From contig CAKVAL010000001.1 in assembly GCA_934725085.1 (NCBI GenBank), positions 127,241 through 191,240 of the forward strand: a stretch of DNA of 64,000 nucleotides, in the 5' to 3' direction. The first letter of the stretch is position 1. Every line of letters begins with the position of its first letter. The notes under the pieces are model-generated. The model saw only the letters and a program-made list of their open reading frames with translations, had not been told where the DNA came from and did not search any database. Shown here piece by piece: positions 27,932 through 36,713 of this stretch. A program made the position numbers and the translations under genes. This DNA comes from an uncultured Erysipelotrichaceae bacterium. Lineage in GTDB: Bacteria; Bacillota_I; Bacilli_A; Erysipelotrichales; Erysipelotrichaceae.

Positions 27932-30423
27932 TGAAGAAGAGTGTAATGAATAAGCAAAAAGCTTTAAGTATAGGTTCTTTGGCAACAGCAATATTAGCTC
28001 ATATTGCGGTAATTTTGTTTGTTGTTCTTGCGAGAGGATATTTTAACTTAGATGTTAAAATAATCGCTTGTTTATTGGTTATTATTGTTTGTGTATTAAT
28101 TATCATTGATATTCTTCTTTTCTATGGAATGAAATTCAAGGATATCATATCTAGAACTGTAATTATTGTGTTGTCAGTACTAATGATGGTTGTTGGTTTT
28201 GGTGGCAGTTATTATGTTTCTAAAGTCAATAAAGCTGTTAATAATGCGATTGAAAATACTGGTACAGACCAATATGAAACAATTAGTGGTTCCTTTGTAT
28301 ATTACAGTGAGAATGGGACAGTTAAATATAAAGATTTAGATTCATTAAAATCAGCATCTAATCTAAAAGTGGGTGTTGTCTTTGATGATGGTATCGGTGT
28401 GGCTACTGCTGCTCAAAAGTTAATGGAAGATGAAGGCATCAAAGCAACTGTTACTACATATAGTAGTAGTGAAGAACTGCTAGGTAATTTAATTGGCAAT
28501 GGTACCGACGAAATTGATGTTGCGGTTTTCCCTTCTTCATATAGACAAAGATGGTTAGCTGATGAAGAAGTTGACTATGCTCAATATCTAGATCATGTTT
28601 ATGATTTCCACAAGTTTGAAGATAAAGTAAAAACTGGTGAAAACAAGAATGCTAATAAGGATTTATATACTGAACCATTTAATATCTTGTTAATTGGTTT
28701 TGCGCCTGAAGATGAAGCTATGACTGTTGGTCTTGCTGACTCTATTATTGTAGCAACTGTAAATCCTCAAACATTTACCGTATCTTTAACATCTATCGCA
28801 AGAGATACTTATACAAAATTAGCTTGCGCTCCAAATAGTGAAAGACAAAAGATTAATGCAGCAAGAGCTTATAGTAGACAATGTTTAATGGATACTGTAG
28901 GCGAATTGCTAGATATTGATATTGATTACTACATGGAAGTTAATTTCTTGGGTGTTGTTGAAATAGTTGATGCTATTGGTGGTATCGTAGTTAACAATCC
29001 GGTTGAATTCGTAGGTCAAACAGCTTCTGGTATTAGAGGTGAATTTACAGTTCTAGTTCCAGCTGGTGAAAATGTTTTCTGTGATGGTGAAATGGCTCTA
29101 GCTTTTGCAAGAGAAAGACACGCTATGCCTAATGGTGATTTCGATCGTCAAAAGCATCAACAAGAAGTAATTGCTCGTATTGCTGAAAAGTTACTTGGTA
29201 TGAATGACGTTAATAAGGCTTTAAAAGTCATGGAAGCTGCTGGTAAGAACTTTACAACTAACTTAAGTTTGAACCAATTAACTGGCATTTTCAGTTACAT
29301 CATCAATCATAAGAACACAATTGGCATTCCAACATTTAATATGATTGATATGCAAAGCATGAGAGTAACTGGTTATTCTTCTTGGTATTATAGTTATGTT
29401 ATGAGACTTCCTCAATGGATTTATCGTTTATATAATGGTTCAATTCAAGAATGTAAAGATCGTATCAATGATGTAATGAATAATTATTCCGTTAGCGATA
29501 TAAAACAAGAAAGTTATATGAAGTTCTTTGTGGAATATCCATATAGCAGAGGTCAATTGTACTCAAATTACTTTAATGAGGAACAAGTTCATGAGAAGAT
29601 GCCTGCTTGCTATCCGTTGTTTGTGGGTAAGGATTTAGCTACTGCGATGAGTTTAGCCCAAGCTCAAGGCATCAACTTGGATATCAAATATATTGAACCA
29701 GGTAGTGAGGGATATAACGAGTCTCTAGATGGCCAAGTTATTGATCAATATCCTCGTCAGGGTGCTCTTGTTGAGGAATATCCAACAGGTTCTATTACAT
29801 TCATGGGCTCTAATGATCCTAACTTTGTACCTGAATATACTGTTGAAAATTGTAATGATGAGGCAAGTTGTATTGCGTTCGCTAATGCTAAGGGTATCGG
29901 CTATAAGAAAGTAGCTGTTTACGATGCTAATAACGAGCATAAGGAAGGCGAGTTCAATGGCACTAACTATAAGAATGGTGATAAGATTAAGAAAGATGCA
30001 ACTTTAGAAATCTATTTATGGACAAAGGAAATTGCGGTTCCATCATTTACCGCTGGTACTAAGTTAGCTGACTATGAAGCTGCATTAACTAAACTTGGAT
30101 TAAAGTATTCAGAGGCTGCAAGTGCAGATGGCGCAACTGAGGCAAATAATGGTACTGTTAAGAGTATTAGCCCAGCTGCAGGTGCTAAGGCTAAGACTGG
30201 CGATACTATTGCGATTACATATTTTAAGTATACCGCAACTACACCTACACCAAGCCCAAGTCCAGAGCCTAGTCCTAGTCCAAGCCCTGAACCTAGTCCT
30301 AGTCCAGAGCCAAGCCCTGAACCAAGTCCAGAGCCAAGCCCTGAACCAACTCCAAGCCCAGAACCTACTCAAGAACCTAGCCAAAGTCCTGAGCAATCTG
30401 GTGAGCCTACCCCAGAAGCATAA
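27931..30423 (+). CDS. LytR-CpsA-Psr phosphotransferase with PASTA domains and proline-rich tail
   Basis: 830 residues, well above the usual 300-450. Three N-terminal membrane segments (about 12-35, 43-65, 72-95) are followed by a small alpha/beta domain near 150-200 and the LCP domain at about 250-420 (NILLIGF, SIARDTY, LAFARERH, DFDRQKHQQEVIARI). The arginines of these blocks bind the pyrophosphate of polyprenyl-linked polymers. Three PASTA-like units follow (about 558-626, 634-696, 700-766), then a tail of repeated Pro-Ser and Pro-Glu (767-830). LCP enzymes attach capsule or teichoic-type polymers to peptidoglycan, and PASTA units bind muropeptides. Likely final step of this locus. Confidence 0.9.
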   Translation: MKKSVMNKQKALSIGSLATAILAHIAVILFVVLARGYFNLDVKIIACLLVIIVCVLIIIDILLFYGMKFKDIISRTVIIVLSVLMMVVGFGGSYYVSKVNKAVNNAIENTGTDQYETISGSFVYYSENGTVKYKDLDSLKSASNLKVGVVFDDGIGVATAAQKLMEDEGIKATVTTYSSSEELLGNLIGNGTDEIDVAVFPSSYRQRWLADEEVDYAQYLDHVYDFHKFEDKVKTGENKNANKDLYTEPFNILLIGFAPEDEAMTVGLADSIIVATVNPQTFTVSLTSIARDTYTKLACAPNSERQKINAARAYSRQCLMDTVGELLDIDIDYYMEVNFLGVVEIVDAIGGIVVNNPVEFVGQTASGIRGEFTVLVPAGENVFCDGEMALAFARERHAMPNGDFDRQKHQQEVIARIAEKLLGMNDVNKALKVMEAAGKNFTTNLSLNQLTGIFSYIINHKNTIGIPTFNMIDMQSMRVTGYSSWYYSYVMRLPQWIYRLYNGSIQECKDRINDVMNNYSVSDIKQESYMKFFVEYPYSRGQLYSNYFNEEQVHEKMPACYPLFVGKDLATAMSLAQAQGINLDIKYIEPGSEGYNESLDGQVIDQYPRQGALVEEYPTGSITFMGSNDPNFVPEYTVENCNDEASCIAFANAKGIGYKKVAVYDANNEHKEGEFNGTNYKNGDKIKKDATLEIYLWTKEIAVPSFTAGTKLADYEAALTKLGLKYSEAASADGATEANNGTVKSISPAAGAKAKTGDTIAITYFKYTATTPTPSPSPEPSPSPSPEPSPSPEPSPEPSPEPSPEPTPSPEPTQEPSQSPEQSGEPTPEA
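30241..30420 (+). repeat. degenerate coding repeat for a PSPEP tail
   Basis: Short repeats with sequences such as AGTCCAGAGCCAAGCCCTGA encode alternating Pro-Ser-Pro-Glu-Pro at the end of the LCP protein. Codons vary (CCA, CCT, AGT, AGC), but slippage could still change tail length between strains. Such tails commonly span the cell wall. The third-position variety suggests the tail is maintained by selection. Confidence 0.85.
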
Positions 30424-30433
30424 AAAATATTTT

Positions 30434-30462
30434 AAACTCGTTGAAAATTCAACGAGTTTTCT
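30434..30462 (+). terminator. intrinsic terminator after the LCP gene
   Basis: AAACTCGTTGAA at 30434-30445 pairs with TTCAACGAGTTT at 30448-30459, followed by TTCT. The stem is a perfect 12-base inverted repeat (some inner pairs must open to form the loop). The T-run is short, so read-through to the GH9 gene 17 bases later is possible. Confidence 0.75.
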
Positions 30463-30476
30463 AAAAGGAGAGTAAA

Positions 30477-32546
30477 ATGAAGAAGATATTTTTACTTTTA
30501 ATGATTGTTCTATTATGTTCTTGTAGTATAAATGAAAAAGAAGAAGAACCAATAGATGAAGATGATAGTGTTGAAGAAGTAGATGAAATAGTTAATGTCT
30601 ATAACTATGATAATCTTCCATATGAAACTTTTAAACCATATGAGGAAACATTTAATAATAATGTTGCCTGGACATTAGATGGTGATGGTACTTTTGTATC
30701 CGATGTGAATAAGAAAAGCATTATTGTTAATAGTGGTGTTGTTACTTTAAACAGTAGTCCTTTTATGATGAAAAATGGTAATTATAATGTTTCTTTTTCT
30801 AGCAGTGTTAAGGGACATATTAAAATAGCTTCTAATGATGAAATATATTTAGATACTGATTTTGAAAGTGGTAATGTTTCTTTTGACTATCATTTATCGG
30901 AAATAAACTATGAAGTGGTAATTAGTTTAAGTTTTGGTGATAGCAGTGAAGTAAATGATTTTAGTATCTCTTGCGATAATAAAGTATATGGTGCTTTAAT
31001 TAATCAAGTAACTTATTTAGATAAATTAAATAAACAGGTAGTCTTCAATAATAACCCAGGAAATTACTTTGGTGTTTATAGTGCCTTAGATGATTCTTTG
31101 GTGTATGTAGGGAATACATCAGAAGCTATATTTGAAAATGATACTAATCAATGGTTACATAAAGGATATTTTGCTGATTTGGATCTGGATGGTGAATACT
31201 ATATTAAGAGTGAGTTTGGGTACTATTCAAGAGTATTTAAAATAGGTGATAGTTATAACGATTTATTTGACAGCGCTCTAGAGGCTATTTATGTTCAAAG
31301 ATGTGGCCATACTACCGAAGGGGTTTTAGGTCATCCTGCCTGCCATATTAAACCTAGCAAGGTGTTTACATATCTAAAAGATGAATATATCGATACAACA
31401 GGTGGTTGGCATGATGCGGGTGATTATGGCAAGTATGGTGTTATTGAAGATAAAGTAATTGCTGATTTATTATTCTCTTATTTATATGGTGACAACAAGG
31501 ATGAAAAGCTTGTTGATGAAATTAAGTTTGGTTTAAATTATATTTTGAAACTACAAAAAGAAGATGGCTCAGTCTACAATAAAGTTACTAGTAAAAACTT
31601 CGCAAACTTTATTTCACCTGAATTAGATGAACAAGAAACATATTTATTAAGTTCTTGGACTTCGGTAACCTCTTCTTTTGCGGGAGTTACAGGATTGGCT
31701 TATGAGGCTTTTAAAGATAGTGATAAGGAACTTGCTGATAAATGTTTAAAGTCATTTAATAAGGCTATTGAATACTTAGAAAAAAACCAAAACGCTTCTA
31801 ATGAAGTAAATCCAGATGGCTTTAACGTTGGTACTTATTATGTGAATGATGAGAGCGATGAAAGACTTTTTGCGTATGGTGTAGCTTATAAGTTGACTAA
31901 AAAGAATAAGTATAAGGAATTATGTATGCAATTGTTAAACAAAGGAATAGATGAAAGTGATTCAGTTGCTAATTGTCGCACCTATGCATATGTAATATTA
32001 TTAGATAGTCTAGAGTACAATAGTGATTTTTATAATCAGGTAAAAGACAAGTTTGAATCTGAATGTAACAATACATGTGACGGTGTAGCCGCTAATGTTT
32101 ATGCTTATCCATATTTGGCATATTATTGGGGATCTAACCAACATGTATGCGAAGCTATAAACAAATTATTATTGGCATCAAGATACTTTAAAGATGAAAG
32201 ATATGTAGTAAAGGCAAGTGAAATGATCGATTATATCCTTGGCTTAAATGTATTAGATATGTCTTTTATTTGGGGTTATGGTTATAAGTATCCACAATCA
32301 ATCCATTCTCGTTTAGCTTATGCTAAGGGACAAAAGATGATTAAAGGCGCAATGTGCAATGGTGTAGACCAATTATTAAGTGATGGTGAAATAGGCAAGT
32401 ACTTCAGTGAAGATTCTCCAATCGCAACTAGATTTGTAGATAATAGTGATAGCTATTCTAATGTAGAACCGGCAATAAACTATAATTCTGCCCTTTATTT
32501 ATCATTAAGTTTATTAGAGTACGCCAATAGAAAGCCTATTCAATAG
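30477..32546 (+). CDS. lipoprotein glycoside hydrolase family 9
   Basis: 689 residues. MKKIFLLLMIVLLCSCS gives a lipoprotein signal with the acylated Cys near residue 16. An N-terminal beta domain of about 115 residues looks like a carbohydrate-binding or jelly-roll module (30-180). An Ig-like CelD-N-type unit follows at about 180-265 and the GH9 catalytic domain at 270-689. GGWHDAGDYGKY starts at 309, with Asp313 and Asp316 as base candidates. YPQSIHSR and the acid Glu664 in EPAINYNSALY complete the family set. GH9 enzymes cleave beta-1,4-glucans and related glycans by inversion. In this locus it may trim or release the surface polymer, which is inference. Confidence 0.85.
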   Translation: MKKIFLLLMIVLLCSCSINEKEEEPIDEDDSVEEVDEIVNVYNYDNLPYETFKPYEETFNNNVAWTLDGDGTFVSDVNKKSIIVNSGVVTLNSSPFMMKNGNYNVSFSSSVKGHIKIASNDEIYLDTDFESGNVSFDYHLSEINYEVVISLSFGDSSEVNDFSISCDNKVYGALINQVTYLDKLNKQVVFNNNPGNYFGVYSALDDSLVYVGNTSEAIFENDTNQWLHKGYFADLDLDGEYYIKSEFGYYSRVFKIGDSYNDLFDSALEAIYVQRCGHTTEGVLGHPACHIKPSKVFTYLKDEYIDTTGGWHDAGDYGKYGVIEDKVIADLLFSYLYGDNKDEKLVDEIKFGLNYILKLQKEDGSVYNKVTSKNFANFISPELDEQETYLLSSWTSVTSSFAGVTGLAYEAFKDSDKELADKCLKSFNKAIEYLEKNQNASNEVNPDGFNVGTYYVNDESDERLFAYGVAYKLTKKNKYKELCMQLLNKGIDESDSVANCRTYAYVILLDSLEYNSDFYNQVKDKFESECNNTCDGVAANVYAYPYLAYYWGSNQHVCEAINKLLLASRYFKDERYVVKASEMIDYILGLNVLDMSFIWGYGYKYPQSIHSRLAYAKGQKMIKGAMCNGVDQLLSDGEIGKYFSEDSPIATRFVDNSDSYSNVEPAINYNSALYLSLSLLEYANRKPIQ

Positions 32547-32552
32547 TATAAT
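32547..32552 (+). promoter_or_regulatory. -10 box directly after GH9 stop, leaderless candidate
   Basis: TATAAT at 32547-32552 starts on the base after the GH9 stop codon. The ATG at 32561 follows eight bases later without a ribosome site. No clear -35 was found at standard spacing inside the GH9 coding end. Confidence 0.5.
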
Positions 32553-32560
32553 TATTAAGT

Positions 32561-33532
32561 ATGTATAAATTAACAATTGTAGTAGCTATATATAATGTTG
32601 AAAACTATCTAAAGAAATGTTTAGATTCTTTAGCTGATCAAACAAGTGATGACTATGAAGTCTTTTGTGTAAATGATGGCTCTACCGATAAGAGTAGAGA
32701 TATCATCTTGAGTTATTTAGACAATAAGAAGTTTAAATTATTAGATAAAACTAATGGTGGGTTGAGTGATGCGAGAAACTATGGAATAGAGAGATGTAAT
32801 AGTAAATATATTTCTTTTATTGATGGTGATGACTTTGTAGAAAATAATTATGTAGAAACAATTATCAATACCTTAGACAAAGATAAGAGCGATATGATGG
32901 TCTTTTCTTATAACCAATATTATCTAGCCAATGGTAACAAGGAACTTGTTGGTTTAAAAGTTGAAAATGGTGTCTATAAGCTAAAAGATAAAAAAGAATT
33001 ATTAGCTTATACACCAAATGCTGCTTGGAATAAGGCTTATAAGGCTTCTTTATTTAAAGATAATAAGATACTTTATCCATATGGATATCGTCATCAAGAC
33101 ATGGGAACTACTCCTAAGTTATTGTTAAAGGCTAAAAGCATTTCTTATGTAGATATACCTTTATATAACTATCTAATTGATAGACCAAATAATATAACAG
33201 CTCAAATCGATAAGAAACTATATCATATTATTGATATGGCTAAAGAAGTTATGGACTACTATATATCAGAAAACTGTTTTGATGAATATGTTGATGAATT
33301 TGCCTATTTGATTAAAAGAAACTTCATTCAATCATTAAGAAAATCAATGAAGTTACAAGATAAGAAATTTGTCTATCAATTCATAGATGATATCTTCGAT
33401 GCAGAAGATAAATACTTCAAAAACAGTAAAGATATCTATCATGTTAATGAAGAAAAGGGTGATGATGTTTATTTGTCACGTATTAAATGTAAGCTATATT
33501 ATGCACTAAAGAGGTTGAAAAATGGAAAATAA
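32561..33532 (+). CDS. family 2 glycosyltransferase
   Basis: 323 residues. LTIVVAIYNVENYLKKCLDS, VNDGSTDKS and NGGLSDARNYG match the GGLSDA subgroup. The metal site reads DGDD (IDGDDFV) rather than DSDD, a conservative change that keeps both acidic residues. The later block YGYRHQDMGT occupies the position of WYED in the paralogues, so the acidic residue there has shifted to an RHQD form, perhaps with a changed acceptor. It overlaps the start of the next gene by 11 bases. Donor unknown. Confidence 0.88.
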   Translation: MYKLTIVVAIYNVENYLKKCLDSLADQTSDDYEVFCVNDGSTDKSRDIILSYLDNKKFKLLDKTNGGLSDARNYGIERCNSKYISFIDGDDFVENNYVETIINTLDKDKSDMMVFSYNQYYLANGNKELVGLKVENGVYKLKDKKELLAYTPNAAWNKAYKASLFKDNKILYPYGYRHQDMGTTPKLLLKAKSISYVDIPLYNYLIDRPNNITAQIDKKLYHIIDMAKEVMDYYISENCFDEYVDEFAYLIKRNFIQSLRKSMKLQDKKFVYQFIDDIFDAEDKYFKNSKDIYHVNEEKGDDVYLSRIKCKLYYALKRLKNGK

Positions 33533-35741
33533 GATAAGTATCATTGTCCCTGTATATAATGTTGAAAAATATATTGGCAAATGCTTAGAGTCGCTTGTTA
33601 AACAAGATTATAGTAACTACGATATTTTGGTAGTTAATGATGGTTCACCATTCAATGAACAAGCAATCATTGATGAATATGTTAAGAAATATCCAAGTAT
33701 CATCAAGAGCATCGTTAAAGAAAATGGTGGTTATGGTAGTGTTTTACAATTGGCATTCAATGAAAGTGATGCAGACTACATCTTAGTATGTGACCCAGAT
33801 GACTACTTAGCTGATGATGCTCTAAGTTCATTAATTAGCTATCAAAAGAAAGATGATGTTGATCTTGTAGTTGGTGCTAAGAATTTGGTATATGAAGATA
33901 GTGACGAAGAAACATATGATGCTTCTTATAATGCTGAATTTGGCAAGCTTGTTGATGGTAAGAAATATACAAGAGGAAACAAAGATTTTGATATGTTATT
34001 CTTCCTAGAACCATCACCTCATGCTAAGTTATATAAAAGATTAATTGTAAAAGATATCGTATTCCCAACTAAAGTTAGTTATACTGACAATCTTTTATAT
34101 TTCTATACTTTAAATAATGTTAAGAGCGTTACATATTGTGAAAAAGCTTTAAGCTATTATTTGATTAATAGAAGTGGTAATACAAGAACGGACTTAAAAC
34201 CTACTATTATTGATAGCTGGGTTAAAGTATTTAATTCAATAATGGATCAAGTATCTAATCCTTGTGATATTTTCTATTATCGTATGTTTGAATCATTTTA
34301 TTCTATCTACTATAAGATTGATAATATCGGTGGTGATAAGGATGTTAAGTTTGCCAAGTATGAATTATTATATAGTTTCTTAGAAAAGTTAATTAAACAT
34401 AAGGATTTAATCTTAAAATATAATGACTTATACCAAGAAGAATCTCCTAAAATGAGGAAACAAAAGGAAGCTTTGTTAAGTAGTGATACATCACTTAAAA
34501 CCTTCAACAAGCTAGTTAATGATAGAGTAAATGGTTCTTTTAAGACTAAACTAAAAAATAGAATCCTTGATACTAAGTTATATTCTATTTATCATTTTCA
34601 TGCCAAATATTATAAGACTCGTAATGATGAGAAAATGTATCTAGATAAGGATGTTAAGGGTGACTTAATATTTAATGATGATAAGGTGCATTTCTTTGGT
34701 TATTATGTAAGACCATGTGTTTATAATAGCAAGGTTTTATCTCATCGTTTAAATGAAGATAATTTTAACTATAAACAAGAAATTGATATTCTAGTTGATG
34801 ATGAAAAGATATCTTCATCAAAAGCCTGGAACTTTCAACAGGGTTCTATGGCTACTTGGACCAGTGATAAGCACATCATCCATAATGACTTTGATGGTAC
34901 TAAATATATAAGTAAGCTTATTAATCTAGAAACTAAGGAAGTTAAGATAATTGATTATCCTATCTATTCTGTAAGTAATGATGGAAGCTTTTCTTTGAGC
35001 TTAAACTTCTCAAGGCTTGCCAAATTAAGAAAAGACTATGGTTACTTCAATCTTCCTTACAATAACTTAGAAGATGATAATAATGATGGTATTTATTATG
35101 TGGATATTATAAATAATACCCATACCTTATGGTTATCACTTGAAGAAGTTAAAAACTTTAAGACTACTGATACGATGATTGATGCGATTCATAAGATTAA
35201 TCATATCGATTTATCGCCTGATAATACTAAGGCTATATTCTTGCATCGTTGGTTTAAAGATAATGTTAAATATACAAGATTATTATGCGTTGATCTTAAG
35301 ACTAAAGAATTAAGAGTATTAGCTGATAATAAGATGGTTTCACATATGTGTTGGTACAATAATGAAACATTATTTGGCTATTTAAGAGGAAACAATAATC
35401 AAGATGGCTATTTCTTTGTTGATTTAGATGGAAACCAAAAACATTTTAAACATGAATTATTAGTAGATGATGGTCATCCTACTGTTTTAAATAAGCGTTA
35501 TATCGTTACCGATGCTTATCCTGACTATACTTGTAAGTCTAAATTAATGTTGATTGATTTAAAGAAGAATACAGTTAAGATTCTTGGAAAGTTCTATTCA
35601 TATAAAAAGTATCAAGATGATAAGAGATGTGACCTTCATCCTCGTTTTGATGATAAGGGTAACATGTTAACATTTGATACTGTATGTAGTGGCAAGAGAA
35701 ATATCTGTCACTTAGATATTAGTGCTTTGATTGAGAAGTAA
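33522..35741 (+). CDS. family 2 glycosyltransferase fused to a C-terminal beta-propeller-like domain
   Basis: 739 residues. Residues 1-330 are a GT-A domain of the GGYGSVL subgroup (VCDPDDYL metal site, LEPSPHAKLYK), close to the gene at 17366. After a linker near 330-380, residues 380-739 form repeated beta units: KVHFFGYYVRP, IHKINHIDLSPDNTKAIFLHRW, TRLLCVDLKTKELRVLADN, DDGHPTVLNKRYIVTDAYPD and CDLHPRFDDKGNMLTFDT. The DGHP and LHPRFD blocks recall the propeller of oligogalacturonate-lyase-like proteins. Two in-line functions, transfer plus glycan recognition, are plausible. The GAGG ribosome site at 33511-33514 supports the start. Its end overlaps the convergent gene by 23 bases. Confidence 0.85.
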   Translation: MENKISIIVPVYNVEKYIGKCLESLVKQDYSNYDILVVNDGSPFNEQAIIDEYVKKYPSIIKSIVKENGGYGSVLQLAFNESDADYILVCDPDDYLADDALSSLISYQKKDDVDLVVGAKNLVYEDSDEETYDASYNAEFGKLVDGKKYTRGNKDFDMLFFLEPSPHAKLYKRLIVKDIVFPTKVSYTDNLLYFYTLNNVKSVTYCEKALSYYLINRSGNTRTDLKPTIIDSWVKVFNSIMDQVSNPCDIFYYRMFESFYSIYYKIDNIGGDKDVKFAKYELLYSFLEKLIKHKDLILKYNDLYQEESPKMRKQKEALLSSDTSLKTFNKLVNDRVNGSFKTKLKNRILDTKLYSIYHFHAKYYKTRNDEKMYLDKDVKGDLIFNDDKVHFFGYYVRPCVYNSKVLSHRLNEDNFNYKQEIDILVDDEKISSSKAWNFQQGSMATWTSDKHIIHNDFDGTKYISKLINLETKEVKIIDYPIYSVSNDGSFSLSLNFSRLAKLRKDYGYFNLPYNNLEDDNNDGIYYVDIINNTHTLWLSLEEVKNFKTTDTMIDAIHKINHIDLSPDNTKAIFLHRWFKDNVKYTRLLCVDLKTKELRVLADNKMVSHMCWYNNETLFGYLRGNNNQDGYFFVDLDGNQKHFKHELLVDDGHPTVLNKRYIVTDAYPDYTCKSKLMLIDLKKNTVKILGKFYSYKKYQDDKRCDLHPRFDDKGNMLTFDTVCSGKRNICHLDISALIEK

Positions 35742-36711
35742 AAAAGTCATCGATATTGTCTTTATTTAACCAATAGCCAAAGCCTTGTTCATATAGGTCT
35801 CCATAATATGCATGGAAGGCAATACACTCAAGGACCATATCACTGACTTCAGCGTTGTAATGTGAATTATCAATCCAATATGCTGAATTTGTAGTGATAT
35901 CGTTATAGCCTGAGAAGTTACAGAATTCAGTTATATTAGCTAATTCTCTTAAGAATTCTAAATAATCTTGATCTAGTGCAGCTTCATAAGTTACATAATA
36001 CATAGGATTTGTGAACACCACAAACTTAATGTTGTTGGCATCACATAGTTCCTTCAATTCTTTGATTTCAGCTATCGTTTCCTTAAGACGATAGCTTTTT
36101 CCTATACTTGGTTCTGCATGATCAAAGTCATAATTACTTGTAGCTCCATAGTCAGAATTCCAACCAAATTCATAGAAACGATAGGCATAAGAATCATCAA
36201 CTTTATGTTTGTAGATGACAGTGGTTAATGATTTAAAAGCCATGGCTGGATCTAGATAATATGAATAGAACTTAATAGGATTGGTCTTTGATAATTCATA
36301 TGAGGCGTTAGATGAACTGTTATGGCTTGCTGGATCAATAGTGTATGATAAATTATCAACACCTAGATAGATAGCTTTAATAAGAATATCATTATCAATT
36401 AAAGTTTTCACATTATTTAAAGCTTCAACAGGAAGTCCTTCTGAATAGGTCATATTATAAGCCTTCTCGCCCCAAAGATTATTAGCGTGAATATTACCAA
36501 CTCTACTTGAGCCAAAGATAAAAGTATCAAATTTATCAGGGTTATTTAAGATATAGGTCATCTTGATAAAGTTCTTATTTGGTTCTACACCATTGTCTTT
36601 AATATCTAGAGGATGAAACACATTAAAAGGATCAATATATATCGATACTGATACAGATATTAACGCTAGAATCAAAACAAAGAATAATGTTTTTTTAATA
36701 AATCTTTTCAT
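35719..36711 (-). CDS. SGNH-like membrane-anchored protein, partner of MBOAT module B
   Basis: 330 residues. An N-terminal membrane segment (about 6-26) precedes an extracellular domain with DTFIFGSSRVGNIHANNL, the position of the nucleophile serine, and near the C-terminus WIDNSHYNAEVSD, a D-x-x-H-like catalytic pair. This is the pattern of DltD/AlgJ-like partners of MBOAT proteins. It starts two bases after the MBOAT gene on the minus strand. Likely role is placing acetyl groups on an extracellular glycan or polymer. The acceptor is unknown. Confidence 0.68.
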   Translation of the reverse strand: MKRFIKKTLFFVLILALISVSVSIYIDPFNVFHPLDIKDNGVEPNKNFIKMTYILNNPDKFDTFIFGSSRVGNIHANNLWGEKAYNMTYSEGLPVEALNNVKTLIDNDILIKAIYLGVDNLSYTIDPASHNSSSNASYELSKTNPIKFYSYYLDPAMAFKSLTTVIYKHKVDDSYAYRFYEFGWNSDYGATSNYDFDHAEPSIGKSYRLKETIAEIKELKELCDANNIKFVVFTNPMYYVTYEAALDQDYLEFLRELANITEFCNFSGYNDITTNSAYWIDNSHYNAEVSDMVLECIAFHAYYGDLYEQGFGYWLNKDNIDDFFTSQSKH

Positions 36712-36713
36712 AA

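Noticed and set aside
30109..30552. Long reading frames in other phases across the PSPEP repeat
   Set aside because: They arise from the repetitive coding sequence of the LCP tail and give low-complexity translations; the LCP frame has clear domains and a ribosome site.
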